A DNA stretch of 64,000 bases from contig CAUYLG010071493.1 of NCBI GenBank assembly GCA_963573385.1, forward strand, positions 1 to 64,000, read 5' to 3'. The stretch comes from Cacajao melanocephalus (lineage: Eukaryota > Chordata > Mammalia > Primates > Pitheciidae). Position numbers and translations under genes: made by a program. The notes beneath the pieces are model-generated. The model was not told where the DNA came from. It searched no databases and worked only from the letters and a program-made list of their open reading frames with translations. How positions within the stretch are numbered: position 1 is the stretch's first letter; every line of letters starts with the position of its first letter. This document shows, piece after piece, positions 12,001 to 60,777 of this stretch.

Positions 12001-13175
12001 GACAGGTCTGTCACCTGTCACCTCTAGAAGGTAGAAACTCAGGTCATCTCAAGGGAAAAAAAAACTATAAACTCTTTTTGCTTTTAAGCAGTGTTATCAC
12101 CGAAAGGCTCTTCCTTATCTTAGGGGATTATGGGAAATAAGATTTCTTTAACGTCATCTCCATCTTTTCCGCATCTGGTGAGATGTGGAACGAGCATCGT
12201 GGCCACCAGTGTCTGGTAAAACTTAGAAATTTCCAAACTCTTAGACTGAGAAAAGCTTTTCCCACTGTGCTGCAGCACATGGAACAGAAGCCTATCTCCT
12301 TCCTGTGTCCCCGTTGAAGCAAGTGTGACTCAAGTTTCTATACCTGGGGTGTAGCATGTTGGATGGGGAGGGGATCCCCTCACACCAGATGCAGGAGATC
12401 CACTGTTTGCAGATTTGTAAGGAAACAAGCATCTTGGGAATTCCTAACTTTGGGGTAACGTAAGGGATACACTGTTCACAGCCAAATTTCCTGGTTAGTC
12501 AGATAGCAAAATAAAGACCTTAAATTCCCCTCCTTTTTTGTGGTGAGGTGGATGGTTGCAGTCATTAGACACACCAAGTCCCCACGTCTTTCTGAAGAGT
12601 CAACATGAAACACCCCCTCGCCTCCCATTCTTCTGGAAGCCATCTGGGAGGGATTTATGGGCCTCAGTGGTGGCAGCATATGGGCATCTGGAGTCAGTGT
12701 TGAAGATTCTTGCAAAGCTAACAATGTGTATATTTCATCATCTGCCTAAAGGTGTTGTCCGGCATAAATAATAAATTACAGTTGTGAAAATAGACATATT
12801 CCATGCTAGAGAACAAATGTAAGATGAACCATCATTGTATATGCCCCATCCTGTGTTTTCTGTAGATCTCTATTTTATAATAGTTGAAATTAGTCCACAT
12901 ATGGTTTTATAGCCTGCATTTTTCACTTAACGTTTTGTCATGACTTCTCTGTTTATACTTGATTCTCTTCTTACCCTCAATGGCTTGCCCCTACTTTATT
13001 TAACTATGCCTTTATTGTTGCATGTAGTCAATAATGAGCATCTCCAGGCACGTAGCTTTTCCATCTCAGAGTCTCAAGGCATCCATTTGAAGCACCCTAA
13101 AGAGATAGGATGGGATCAAGGTGGTTAAAGAGGGGTGCAGGGAACAGAACATGTCGTGGTCCTGGGGTCTGGAGT
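9016..13175. other. Intergenic DNA with ancient repeat fragments
   Basis: No gene is recognised. I see an antisense L2 trace at about 10955-11080, MIR-like text near 10750-10830, and a short GAAT run at 11324-11345. The 100-codon frames here are not supported by any motif. Confidence 0.55.
10955..11080 (-). repeat. L2 LINE 3' fragment
   Basis: The 'GAGGAAGTGATATTTGAACAAAGACC' region is the antisense of the conserved L2 3' end that reads '...TCACCTCCTC...'. Confidence 0.55.
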
Positions 13176-13191
13176 AGAAAAAGAACAGGGA

Positions 13192-13475
13192 GCTGGGCGC
13201 AGTGGCTCACACCTGTAATCCCAGCACCTTGGGTGGCTGAGGCAGGGGGATCACAGGAGTTCAAGACCAGCCTGGCCAACACAGTGAAACCCTGTCTCTA
13301 GTAAAAATATAAAAATTAGCCAGGCATGGTAGCGCACACCTGTAGTCCCACCTACTCAGGAAGCTGAGGCACAAGAATTGCTTGAACCTGGGAGGCGGAG
13401 GTTGCAGTGAGCCAAGATTATGCTGCTGCACTCCAGCCTGGGCAACAGAGCAAGACCCTGTCTCAAAAAAAAAGA
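13192..13475 (+). repeat. Alu SINE (AluS-like)
   Basis: A full dimer flanked by an imperfect target-site duplication (AGAAAAAGAACAGGGA) at 13177-13192 and 13473-13489. Confidence 0.92.
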
Positions 13476-13644
13476 AAAAGAACAGGGAACCCCAGAGCTG
13501 GAACCAAGGAGAGGATGGAGAGGAAGATCATGAGCTGGGGGTCAAAGTCAAAGTCACAGAGCACTAGGGGTGACAGGGGGACATGCAGCTCTGTCCGATT
13601 TCAGGGGGAAATCTGTCCTTCCAGTGTTCTGTTTGTTTGGCATG

Positions 13645-14212
13645 GGAGGCTTTTATTAAATTGTGGTAAAATACACATAACACAAAATTTACTATTTTAA
13701 CCAATTTTAAGTGTATAATTTTGTGGCATTAAGTATATTCACAGTGTTACACAACCATCACCACTGTCCATCTCCAGAACTTTTTCATCTTCCCAAGCTG
13801 AATCATTATACTCATTAGATACTAATTCCTCATTCCCATCTCCCCCAGCCACTAGTGACCTCTGTTCTACTTTCTGTCTCCATGAATTCACCTAGTCCAG
13901 GTGCCTCATGTAAGTGGTATCAGGTTTGTCTTTTTTTTTTTCGCCTCGCTTCTTTACTTAGCCTGATGTTTTCAAGGGTCATCTATGTTGTAGCATATAT
14001 CAGAATCTTATTTCTTTTCAAAGCTGAATATATTCCATTGTACGGATATCTCGCATTCTTTATCCATTTATCTGTTTCCACCTTTTGGCTATTGTGAATA
14101 ATACAGCTATGAATACTGGTGTGCAAGGATCTGTTTGAACCCCCACTTTCAACTCTGGGGTATATACCTAGCAATGGAATTGCTGGATCATATGATCATT
14201 CTGTGTTTAACT
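13645..14212 (-). mobile_element. Ancient L1 (L1M) 3' region
   Basis: The antisense of an L1M 3' portion, recognised from 'TGTGGTAAAATACACATAAC', 'CAACCATCACCACTGTCCAT' and 'CACCTTTTGGCTATTGTGAA'. No target-site duplication is visible. Confidence 0.75.
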
Positions 14213-15559
14213 TTCCGAGAGGAGCAGAGTGCATTTTTTAAGAAGGATTTTTGTGTGCCCAGTGCGAAGAAGACCACTGAGTGAAGTCTTAGGAGTAGGG
14301 AGTCCAGGAAGAAGCCGTTAATTTAAAAACTCAATGTTGTTTGGGTTCTGCACAGCCCTGGAGGTAACAGAAGAGGGAAGAGGGAACAGAATACAAATTA
14401 GTCCGACTCCATTTCTGAAGAATTGTTGTGATTTAGAGGCATTGTGGGTGGAAAAAGAAAGCTCTCAGAAGAGATCTTAGTGGGTGGAATTCATTCAAGC
14501 ATGCAAGTATTTACTGTACTGAGCATTGTGATGGACACAAGGCCCTCAGCAATCAACCTGACCACAAGGACCCTGCCCGCAAGGAGCTTAACATCTAGTG
14601 GAGGCGCTGGAGGAGTCACCTGGCAACAGTGGTCTGTGCTGATGCATTCTAGGCTCATCATAAGCGCTCACTCTTACTGAGTGCTCACTACATTATCTCA
14701 ATCTTGGTTAACAGTTCAGTGAAGAAGGTTTCTATTTATCCTCAATTTGCAGGGGAGGAAACAGAGAGCTTGAGTAACTCTGTTTCAGGTATGCACAACA
14801 AGTAAGTGTCAGAGCCAGAATTCAAACCTAGGCAGTAACTGTGTTCTGTACGACTGTGGGAACACAGGAGAGACACCCGCCCAGGGCGGAGGTCAGAGAA
14901 GGCTTTCTGAAGGGAGAGGTTGGGTGAGTATTTTCATGCAAGTCCGCTGTGTTCTTCTTTAGCCCGTGGTGTAAAACAGTGTTTTTCTGTAGTAGCCGCA
15001 GTAGCATTCAGCCTTGCTTCCAGTGACTCCAGACTCTCAGGGAGCCCCCTCTCATTGAGACTCCACTTCAGAGGAAGATGATCACTTTTATCATCCTTGA
15101 TGCTTGTTGTGAGGCAGGGAGGCTGGGGGTGAGGCATTACCTTTTCCCACTGCCATCTGCTGCCTCTGGTACTTCCCTACCTAGTCAGCATCTGAGGTGC
15201 GTCAGAGGGACCTCCTGGAACCCCTCTGGGGCAGCCTCAGGCCAGTAAGCTAGAGTTAAGCAAATGCGAGGCCTAGGAGTGGCAGTGAAGATCCTATGTC
15301 CACCTTCTGGGCCACATCACTGTCCCAGGATACTCCCACCACCACCAAAGCCCTGTCTTGCCAAAATACAGATGTAGCCAGGGCTCTCTGGTGTTTCCAT
15401 CCTTCTGCGGCTCCCCATGGCTTGTAGCAGTATTTCTCAACAGGGACCTTTGGGTGGGAGAGTTCTTTGCTGTGAAAGCATCCCTGGCCCCATCTCCTGT
15501 GTATTTGCCTGTAGCATCCTTCAGTCATTATAACAACTAAAAATGCTCACACATGTTCT
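14213..15559. other. Intergenic DNA, no gene seen
   Basis: It contains a MIR-like fragment at about 14670-14855 and otherwise nothing I can assign. Confidence 0.5.
14670..14855 (-). repeat. MIR-family SINE fragment
   Basis: The sequence 'GGGGAGGAAACAGAGAGCTTGAGTAAC...GCCAGAATTCAAACC' is the usual MIR antisense pattern. Confidence 0.55.
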
Positions 15560-16140
<581 letters not shown>

Positions 16141-16329
16141 CTAACCCCTGACACACACACATTAAATGCCAACTAGCATGGCAATACCTGCCTCTGTCCC
16201 CCTGAGAAGAAATGGCCTGTGAGTCAAAGTTAGTGTGTCTTAGGCTGATGCATGAAGCCCTCTGCCGTGTGACCAGAGTACCTCTTCTGTCCACTATGTG
16301 ACCACACCGAAGTGCCTCCTCTGCCTGGT

Positions 16330-16610
16330 GTACCTTGCGCTTTCACCTCTCTGGGCCTTTGCCCTGCAGTGTTTGCTGCCTGGAATGCCCTCTCCTATCT
16401 GGTGAATTCCTGCTTGTCCTTCAGGTCTGTTCTGTGCAGCTTCCCAGACACTGTCCTTGTGCCCTCCTGAGTACTCCCATAAGAGCCTCAGTGGCCCTTA
16501 ATGCGTTTCTCACTCTACTCGCTAGGCTGAAAGCTGGGGGGAGGGCAGGGACTGGCTCTAAGTTATCTGTGTGTCCCCTAAGGCTCAGTACAGAGTCTGA
16601 TATTAAAGAA
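16330..16610 (+). repeat. L2 LINE 3' end
   Basis: The order of conserved L2 3' phrases is clear: 'TGCCTGGAATGCCCTCTCCT', 'CTTCAGGTCT', 'GGGCAGGGACTG', ending near 'CTCAGTACAGAG'. Confidence 0.8.
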
Positions 16611-16695
16611 ATTGATAAAAGATTATAGAAAGATTATCTCAGAGACAAACTGGGTTTAAAATGCAAAATGTATTCTGAACTGCCCTCTGGAGCTA

Positions 16696-18809
<2,114 letters not shown>

Positions 18810-19215
18810 TAGACCATTCTTGCATTGCTGTAAAGAAATGCAACTCTTTCTTTATAGCAATGCAGGAGACTGAGTAATTTTTAAAGAAAAGAAGGTTAAT
18901 TGGCTTGTGGCCAGTCTGTACAGGAAGCATGGCACTGGCATCTACTTGGATTCTAGGGAGGCCTCAGGAAGCTGACAATCAGGTAGAAGGCAAAGAGGAT
19001 GCAGGCACATCACACAGCAAAAGCAGGAACAAGAGCGTGAGTTGGGGAAGGTGCCACACACTTTTAAACGACCAGATGTTGTGAGAACTCACTGTCATCA
19101 GGACAGCACAAGCCATGCGGGATCGACCTCCATGACCCACCAGGCCCCGCCTCCAACACTGGGGATTACAGTTCACCATGAGATTTGGGTGAGGACAAAC
19201 AGCCAAACTATATCA
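18810..19215 (-). mobile_element. Solo LTR of MaLR (MST/THE1-like) family
   Basis: Read on the minus strand it starts with the TGATATAGTTTGGC typical of this LTR class and ends near 18810. No internal proviral region follows, so it is a solo LTR left by recombination. It is old and diverged, and no coding capacity is present. Confidence 0.82.
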
Positions 19216-19642
19216 CAGAAGGAAATGGGAGAGCTGCAAGAGTGGACAAGGCCTAGTCCTAGAGGGCAGAGACTCTGCCTACCAGGGCAGAAGGCCAGTT
19301 GCTGGGGTTGCGTCAGTGTCCAAGCCAGGTAAGCAAGAGCGAGACTGAGGTAAAACTCTAAACAGTAATACTGGCTAACAGAGAGCATGCAGTGTGCCGT
19401 GTGCTTGTCTGAGAGCTTTAGGTTTACTCCTCACAACTGTATTCTGAGTTAGGTCCTCCTGGTGGTCTATTTTAAAGATGAGGAAACTGAGGCACAGATT
19501 GAGCAAACCTCTGGACCTCTGCTAAGGCTGGCTGCGTGACTCTTCACATTCATAGCTTGAAATCAGCCATGGTGCGAGCATTTACACCATGAAAATTGGC
19601 AGAGGGCACAAATCAGGGCTTTGCTTTTCTTTTATCTTTTGT

Positions 19643-19943
19643 GTGTTTGTTTGTTTTAAGAGACAGGGTCTCTCACTGTCACCTAGGCTGGAATGCAGTG
19701 GTGCAATCGTAGCTCACTGCAACCTTGAAGTCCTGGGCTCGAGTGATCCTCCTGCCTCAGCCTGCTGAGTAGCTTGGACTATAGGTATGTACCCTCTGGC
19801 CCAGCTCACAGTTTATTTTTTTGGTGAGATGGGATCCCACTATGTTGCCCAGACTGGTCTTGAGCTCCTGGCCTCAAGCGATCCTCTTGCATCAAACTCC
19901 TAAAGTGCTGGAATTACAGATGTGAGCCACCATGCCTGGCCTA
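19643..19943 (-). repeat. Alu SINE (old)
   Basis: An antisense dimer running from a TTTGTTTGTTTT tail to 'GAGCCACCATGCCTGGCC', with many substitutions (AluJ-like). Confidence 0.88.
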
Positions 19944-20154
19944 CATTATTCTTTTTTAATTCCTGCACAATATTCTGAATAGTTTATTTCATCTTGCTCC
20001 CAGTGATACAGCAGTTCAGTCCAGTAAAGAGACAGTCAAGAACCAGTTTACCAGCACACCACAAGATTCATCCCAGAGCCTTCGTGGACCTCATCCATGG
20101 GAGAAGAAATGCTATATTAACTGGGAAACAGGCAAAGCCTGAAACACGAGAAGA

Positions 20155-20405
20155 TGACAATTAACATTTTTAGGAGCGTCCTAGGCCCTGTTCTACACAT
20201 TTTCCATGCATCTCATGTAAAGACTTTGTGTGAAGGTCAACATTTATTCAGTCTCCATCACAACCCTCTGAAGTGTAGATACACTTATCCCTGCTTCACA
20301 GATGAAGAAACTGAGGCACAGAGAAGTCAAAGTCTTGCCCAAGATGAGGCCGCCAGTGGGGGAGCCTTGATTCATACTCGGGCAGTCCAGAGCCAAAGCC
20401 TGTGT
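20155..20405 (-). repeat. MIR-family SINE
   Basis: 'ATGAAGAAACTGAGGCACAGAG' followed by 'CTTGCCCAAGATGAGG' is the antisense MIR pattern. Confidence 0.6.
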
Positions 20406-20424
20406 GTTTACTACTTTTATGGTG

Positions 20425-20727
20425 GTGTTTGTTTGTTTTGGAGATGGAGTCTCACACTTTCACTTAGGCTGGGGTGCAGTGGCACGATATCGGCTCACGG
20501 CAACTCTGCTTCCTGGGTTCAAGTGATTCTCCTACCTCAGCCTCCCAAGTAGCTGGGTTACAGGCACCTGCCACCACGCCCAGCTAATTTTGTATTTTTA
20601 GTAGAGATGGGGTTTCACCATGTTGGCCAGGCTGGTCTCAAACTTCTGACCTCAAGTGATCTGTCCACCTCGTTCTCCCAAAGTGCTGCCCACCTCAGTC
20701 TCCCAGGCATCAGCCACCATGACTGGC
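20425..20727 (-). repeat. Alu SINE
   Basis: An antisense dimer from 'GTTTGTTTTGGAGATGGAGTC' to 'CAGCCACCATGACTGGCC'. The 5' end is disturbed: a short extra stretch (about 20683-20705) duplicates the 'CCCACCTC..TCTCCCA' phrase. Confidence 0.88.
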
Positions 20728-20885
20728 CTTTTATGGTGTTTTTCATGAGCCATTTGTAAATGCTCAAACTCTACCCCCCCCCTTTTTTTAAAAAAACATT
20801 TGCCTGGTTCTAGATACAGTATTAGACATGGGAAACAGAAAAGTCCCATATCAGAGGGTGTAAACCTAGTGATTTAAATAAAGCC

Positions 20886-21095
20886 TGGGTTGAGATAGAC
20901 TGAGTTTAAAGCCTGGTTCTGCCACATACCAACTGTATGACCTTGAGCAGGTGACTTAGTCTCTGCAAGTCCCAATCTCCACGTGTAGGTGGAGGATGAC
21001 TGTTTACCTCATAGGGTTATAGTGAGAAGTGAATGATTTCATACATGTGCAGTGCTTGGCACGGGATCCAGCACACAATAAATTTGCAATAAAAG
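20886..21095 (+). repeat. MIR SINE
   Basis: It carries the 'TTCTGCCACATACCAACTG', 'GAGCAGGTGACTTAGTCTCT' and 'AGTGCTTGGCAC' landmarks. Confidence 0.75.
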
Positions 21096-21224
21096 GAAGC
21101 TGTGGTGATCATAGACTACAGGTTTATGTCCAGGTAGCTCCGTGTGAGGCAGGGAAACTGGCATCAACAGATAATGACCGTATGGGGAGGTAAGAACAGA
21201 AGACGGAGTACCCAGTTCTTCCTA

Positions 21225-21345
21225 AGGGAGGGTTCTATTGAGGAGGTGATATTTGAACAGTCTTAAAAGGCAAATAAGAGTTTTCCAAGCAGAGAAAGGA
21301 AAAGGGGGCTTTTCCAGTGGAGGGAAAAGTGCATCCCAAGGCATT
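21225..21345 (-). repeat. L2 LINE fragment
   Basis: 'GAGGAGGTGATATTTGAACAG' is the antisense L2 3' landmark. Confidence 0.5.
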
Positions 21346-22414
21346 ATAGGTAGGAGCGAGAAAGTAACTGAACGGAAATACCAGAACACACCCAGGAGAG
21401 GTGTGATCACGCCTTCTCATTTGTGATTGCCTGTTTTCTCCCTGTAAATTAAACCGCATACCTAGGAGCAGGTGCAGGGAGAGGGAGCAGAATGGAGTGT
21501 TTTCAGAGTCTTGGAGAACAGAGGATCAGACCAGATGACCTCTAAACTCTGAAATTCAGCCTTTTGATCATCTTTTGGGCTCCCGACCACTGCACCATTT
21601 ATTATCAGGTAGGACCATCCACAGCATCAAATCACAGCTGAACCTGGACTCTCAATAATTGGCTCAGGCCAGATCTGCCCTCCATGCTTAAAGGTTGCGC
21701 TCCACTCGGTGAGCCACGGCCTGTTTCCCTGATGCCGTGAGCGCCCTCTGCTGGTTCACTGCCGTTCCACCCTCTGTCTCATTAAACCCTGACAGGCCCG
21801 GAATTGAAGCCTGACCTCTAAGGAAAGACCCTTAGAGGTCATCTCATTTAGGCCCTTTGGTTTTCATTGGGGCTGCTGAGATTCAGATAAGGGAAATGAC
21901 TAGCCCAAGGTCACGCAGTAGCCTGGGACTAGAGCCCAGGGCTGCTGGACTCTGGGCCAGTGAGTGTTACGTGTCACGGCACTGACGGAGCACAGCTGCC
22001 ACCTCCACAGCTGCCAGCCTCCCAAGGCCTACTCCCTGGGTTGCCACTTCAAGTGGAGAAAGCTGAGGTCATGGTCCAGCGCAGGACTTCCAGTCATTCT
22101 TCTGGGGAGAATGGCAACGAGCCCCTTCAGGGACCTAAGCAGGGACAGGGACACAGGCACAGGGATCTCCCTCTTGTTCCTTCACTCATTCACTTGGGCC
22201 ACTTCACCACCCGAGCCTTAGTTTTCTCATCTGTAAGAATGGGGATCGTCACATGCTATTCACATAGATTTATGCTGAGGATTCCTTAAAAGAACATATA
22301 GAAAGCAACTGCCGTGATGTGCGGTCTCTTCCTGTTGTATTTGCAGAATATTGTTTTTGCCAAAAACGAAAAAGTGAAAGAGGGGTTAGGAATATGGGCA
22401 GTGGGGGAAGCTCT

Positions 22415-22585
22415 GTGATGACTGGCTGTGTGGCCTTGAGCGGGTCACTTCACTTTTCTGAATTTCCATTTCCTCCTCTAGAAAATGCAGGGAATGCTAG
22501 TACGTGCCTCCAGGGGCCGCTGTGAGGATTGAATTTGCTAACACGTGCAAGGCACTTGGAGCAGTGCCTGGCCTGTGTGTTCCAT
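22415..22585 (+). repeat. MIR SINE
   Basis: Landmarks 'GTGGCCTTGAGCGGGTCACTT' and 'AGGCACTTGGAGCAGTGCC'. Confidence 0.7.
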
Positions 22586-24129
22586 GTGCTGTAGTGTTAG
22601 CTGCCTTTCTGTTGTGAAGATGTCATTGTTATCCTCTTCATCCGTCAGGGGCTATCTAAGATGTTCCTGAACAGGTAGCCCTAAGATTGCTTCTGCCCTG
22701 TTTCCTGCTTCCTTCCTCACTCTGATCACCTCCTCCTGTTCCCTTCCATCCTCACCAGCCTGACCATGAAATTTTAAAAGTGTAGATTTTAAAAGAAAGC
22801 CAGCGTGGCCCTGAGAAGAGGCTGTGAGGACCCACAGAGCCAGAGCTGAGTCACTGTGAATTCCTGACCCTCTACCCCAAAGATGTAGTTAGGACAGAAT
22901 GTGTTGGCTTCAGCCATGAGCCCCTGGTCTCTCTCGATGCTGCCTACGCAGCTAGCCCCTGCTACTTTGGTCCCTGCAGGGTGGCCAAAGCCAGCAAAGA
23001 GTCTGTGTGTGTTTCTCCTGCTCCCATCCCACCCAATCTAGGAATTTGGCAGGATGGGGCTCCTCAAGTCTCCCTTACCCACCTCCTCCTCAGAGTACAG
23101 GGGGAAGCTGGTAAACTCAGTTCATACTGGACCTTTGGACCAGACCACAGACACCTGCAGGTCCAACAACGCCTTTCTGTTGTCAGCAAGGGAGGGCACA
23201 CGGTCCTGGGATGCCTCTCTTGTCCAAAGGCTGCCCTAGACAACTTGGTAATGTTCAAAGCCCTTTGCCCTTTCTAGAAGCTAGGTTCTCAGCCCTTTCC
23301 TGGGAGTTTATACGCTGTCTACACCTGCTTCCCCCCCACCAGCACCCTCACATCTCTTCTCTGCCATGCCTTTGTCAGTTGTTTGCACAGTTCCCCAGCA
23401 CCTGCTGTTTACCAGTCACCATAATAGTCAGCATTCACCTTTCATTCACTAGTAATCTTCACCGCAATCCTGTGTGGAAGGTATTGTCATCTATGTTAGA
23501 CATATGAGAAAAAGTTAAGGCTTGGAGTGATAAAGACACTTTTCCAGAGCCACACAGTTTGACTAGAGCAGAGTGAAGACCTGTCCCCAGGGAAGGCTTC
23601 CTAGAGCAATTCAAGATTAAGCTGTAACTTAAAGTCTGAGTTGGATTGTAAGGAGGGGTGCAAAGAAGTGATGGTCTTCCAGGCAGAAGAGACAGCCTAA
23701 GCAAAGCGGCGAAGGGAGGGCTGTGCTTCGTGGTCAAGGGGGTGATGAGGAGGCAGTTATGGTATAAAATCAGAATGACTGGAGCAGGTCCCCAGCAAGG
23801 GGGCAGTCCCCAGCTGCAGTCCCGGGTCAGGACGGCCCATCTCTTACCTGATTGCCACGCCCACCTTTTAGCTGGTCTCCGGCCTCCCAAGCCAAGAATC
23901 TATTCTTAGAACTGGTTGATTTTTAAATCCTTAATATCAGGTATGGAAGAAATGTCTCACTGTGTTTCTTAAATGAAATTAGCACAGACTCAGAGCTTCC
24001 CAGCATCCCTACCTGTTAGGAAATTCAATCCCAGTCACCACTGGAGGGACCCCAACCCCCTGCTGTGACCATCGTACCAGGGATGTTTCAAGGAAACCAC
24101 ACTGGTTATAGCTGAGACACCTTCTGTGT

Positions 24130-24224
24130 AGAAAGAAATTTAGTCTAAAAGGGGAGTGTGGAAAGGGGTGTGGCATGGGATGGGACAATCTCCTGAATCG
24201 CTCCCTTGTAATTTTTTTCCCTTA
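24130..24224 (+). repeat. Inverted repeat, left arm
   Basis: This 95-nt segment, reverse-complemented, matches 24563-24645 with few substitutions apart from one 12-13 nt gap. Shared words include 'TTGTCCCATCCC' and 'CTAAATTTCTTTCT'. The arms are 338 bp apart. Confidence 0.85.
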
Positions 24225-24562
24225 CTGTGCCTTCTGTGGGGAGGGCGCCACGTGGGGTGCAGCGGAAGCCCTGGAAGCTGAGACCCAGCCCTCTCTGTAC
24301 ACTCGGCACCACCCACGCACACACCAGGCACCAGTCATAGAACTGATGGGCTCTGTCACCTTCCCAGGCCCGGAGGTCCCCTCCCTTTCCTCACACCCTC
24401 ACCTCCCTGACCAAGAGACACCCCGCCCCCGAGGTGCTCCAGCTTTTACAGAACAAAGACTGGAAGGATAGCTCCTCCAGGAACTTGGCCTTTGGTCCTG
24501 CAGCCAAGCCACCTCTCCCAAGGGAGAGGTCTGCCTTACCTCTCTGAAAAGAAAGGGAGGGA

Positions 24563-24645
24563 TAAGGAAAAAAATTACAAGTGAGCAATTCAGTGGATTG
24601 TCCCATCCCCTTTCCATACTCCCTTTTTAGGCTAAATTTCTTTCT
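24563..24645 (-). repeat. Inverted repeat, right arm
   Basis: The partner of 24130-24224, lacking 12-13 nt in its middle. If transcribed through, the two arms could pair into a long imperfect hairpin. Confidence 0.85.
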
Positions 24646-24689
24646 AGCCCTTGAATGTGCCCTGCTTTGTGTCAATTCCAGGCCCATCC

Positions 24690-24985
24690 ACATGCCCTCC
24701 TTCTACCTGGAGCACCCCACCCCCTCCTGTCTCATCCCACAGCTTCTCACCCCTACTCCTCTTTCACGTCTCATCAGAGACAGCCCTTCCTGGGAACCAA
24801 ACCTCTCCTGAGTCCTCTGCTTCCTTAAGGGTCTGGCCAGCACTCCCAGGGCACCCTGCTCGCCTCCCCTCACACAGATCACTTGCCTTTTCTTCTTACC
24901 TACATCCCCCATGAGATGCTTTTCATTCATCATATTCCCAGGGTCCCACACGTAGCCTGAACATAGTAGGGGTTTAGCACACGGG
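24690..24985 (+). repeat. L2 LINE 3' end
   Basis: Diverged L2 3' sequence ('CTACCTGGAGCACCCC', 'TTTCACGTCTCATCAGAGAC', ending 'CCTGAACATAGTAGGGG'), lying just right of the inverted repeat. Confidence 0.6.
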
Positions 24986-25706
24986 TTGAACAAATGAATG
25001 GTCCAGTCCCTGAATCAGACTCAAATGAAAAATGGACAACTGTTACCCAAGCCCCTCAGCAGGTTGGGCCTACGCTGCAGTTTTCATCTTTGCTTCCCTG
25101 GGGTCTCTGCCATGCCCACGCCCCACTTCTCCCACTCAGAGAAGGGCTGGGATAGAAGGGAAGTCATTTGTCTGGGCACATCCCAAGCAGAGAACACTCA
25201 GACCCTGTGTTTGGGATCCAGAAAACTCCAAGTTTGCAGTCTGCTCAGACGTGAGGACAGATGGCTGGACAGTGGACAGCTGGGCAAGGAGGGTAGGCAG
25301 CTTGGCAGGACGGAAATAGCAGTGAACTAAGCATTGGGAGTCCTGGGCTCAGAGCCTATTCATTCCACGAGTTTGCTGCACGCATCAGTCTGGGTTCTTT
25401 GGTTGCCAGCAACAGAAGAGGACTCTGAGTAACTTGGGCAGAAAAGATATTTATTAGAAGGCTTTGGGGTATGATACAAATAACAGCTAACTGAGCTATG
25501 GTTCTGGGCTGTCTGTGTGGCAAGGGGCAAGCAGGGCACCAGGGGAGGACAAAGGTGACTCCCAAAAGGAAATCAGGATTTGAACTACCTGAAAACAATT
25601 GTTGACACACTGTGTGACCTGAGACAGGTCACTTAATCTCTCTTTGTCCCCGTTTTCCCATCTGGATGATCTGAAGCTGCCCTCTCTCCTCCATTTCTAT
25701 CTCCAG

Positions 25707-25774
25707 CTTGCTTTTTGCTGAGAAAGCTTCCTGCCCTGGAAGATGGCGCCCTTCCCCATCCAGACACCTTGGGA
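25707..25774 (+). promoter_or_regulatory. PTPN5: Putative PTPN5 5' UTR at the start of the first coding exon
   Basis: A pyrimidine-rich run ending CTATCTCCAG at 25706 is a good 3' splice site, so the exon probably begins at 25707 and includes 68 nt of leader before the ATG. The acceptor is inferred from sequence alone; the exon could extend further left if it is a first exon. Confidence 0.55.

Positions 25775-25778
<4 letters not shown>
25743..25778 (+). promoter_or_regulatory. Upstream ORF overlapping the PTPN5 start (ATGA overlap)
   Basis: ATG at 25743 opens an 11-codon frame (MAPFPIQTPWE) whose TGA (25776-25778) overlaps the PTPN5 ATG (25775-25777). The upstream ATG has A at -3 and G at +4, a strong context; the main ATG has G at -3 and A at +4. 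Such an arrangement usually lowers or conditions main-frame translation through leaky scanning or short-range reinitiation. Confidence 0.75.
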
Positions 25779-59908
<34,130 letters not shown>

Positions 59909-60619
59909 GTAAGTACTCGCTGCCCCGGGGTGATGGGGGCGGGCTCAGCTTCACCTGGGGACCCCCTCACCCTAAGGAGGACTGTAAGCCCATAGCTGGG
60001 CCTCCAGGGCTGAGGGAATACTCGTTACTGGAGGAGAAGAGGCGGTGGGCTGGGGGTGCTGGCTGAAGGGAAATACCACCCCCGTGAGGGCACAGGCAAG
60101 TTCATTTCCTCGCACAGCACTCTGGTCCTTTGTCCTACCTGGCCACATGTTGTGCTGGGCCCTGTAGAAACACAGAGAGGAAGGGTGGTGATGACAGCAG
60201 CTCCTAGCCACCGTGTGGTATCTGAAAGGTCACCTTCCGCATCCTTTATCTTTTCAGAGTGGGCAGATTTTAAGGAAAGGAAGTTAAGTCTTAGCGAGGT
60301 TAAGTGGCTCATCCACAGTCCCATAGCTAGGAAGTGCAGAGCTGAATTTCAGACCTGGGCCTCTGTGATCCCAGGGTCAGGCTCTCTGTGTACACTGTGT
60401 GGAGTGTGGTCGGACAGTAAGCCCTCTAACAGGGAGATCCACTCCCACAGGCGAATGAGATGTCTCTGTCAGAGAGTGAGCTCCCTGTTACTCAGTGTAT
60501 TCAAGTGAGGCTATATGAGCAGTCCCCACAAAGGTCTGAAATGGGTTTGCCTCCTTTGGGGGCAGTTAGACCAAGTGACCTGATCCTCCTCTTTCAGCCC
60601 TGGGGTATCATTTTCAGAT

Positions 60620-60777
<158 letters not shown>

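Larger units (their letters stand above)
19216..25706. other. Upstream region of PTPN5: repeats, no clear first exon
   Basis: Non-coding 5' exons of PTPN5 could lie here or farther left, but a leader exon has no coding signal and I cannot place one. No CpG-rich promoter-like block is evident between 19 and 25.7 kb. The recognisable contents are the SINE/LINE fragments and the inverted repeat listed separately. Confidence 0.45.

Noticed and set aside
24130..24645. Inverted arms considered as a pair of opposed Alus
   Set aside because: The arms lack Alu landmarks in both orientations, so they are reported as an unassigned inverted repeat instead.
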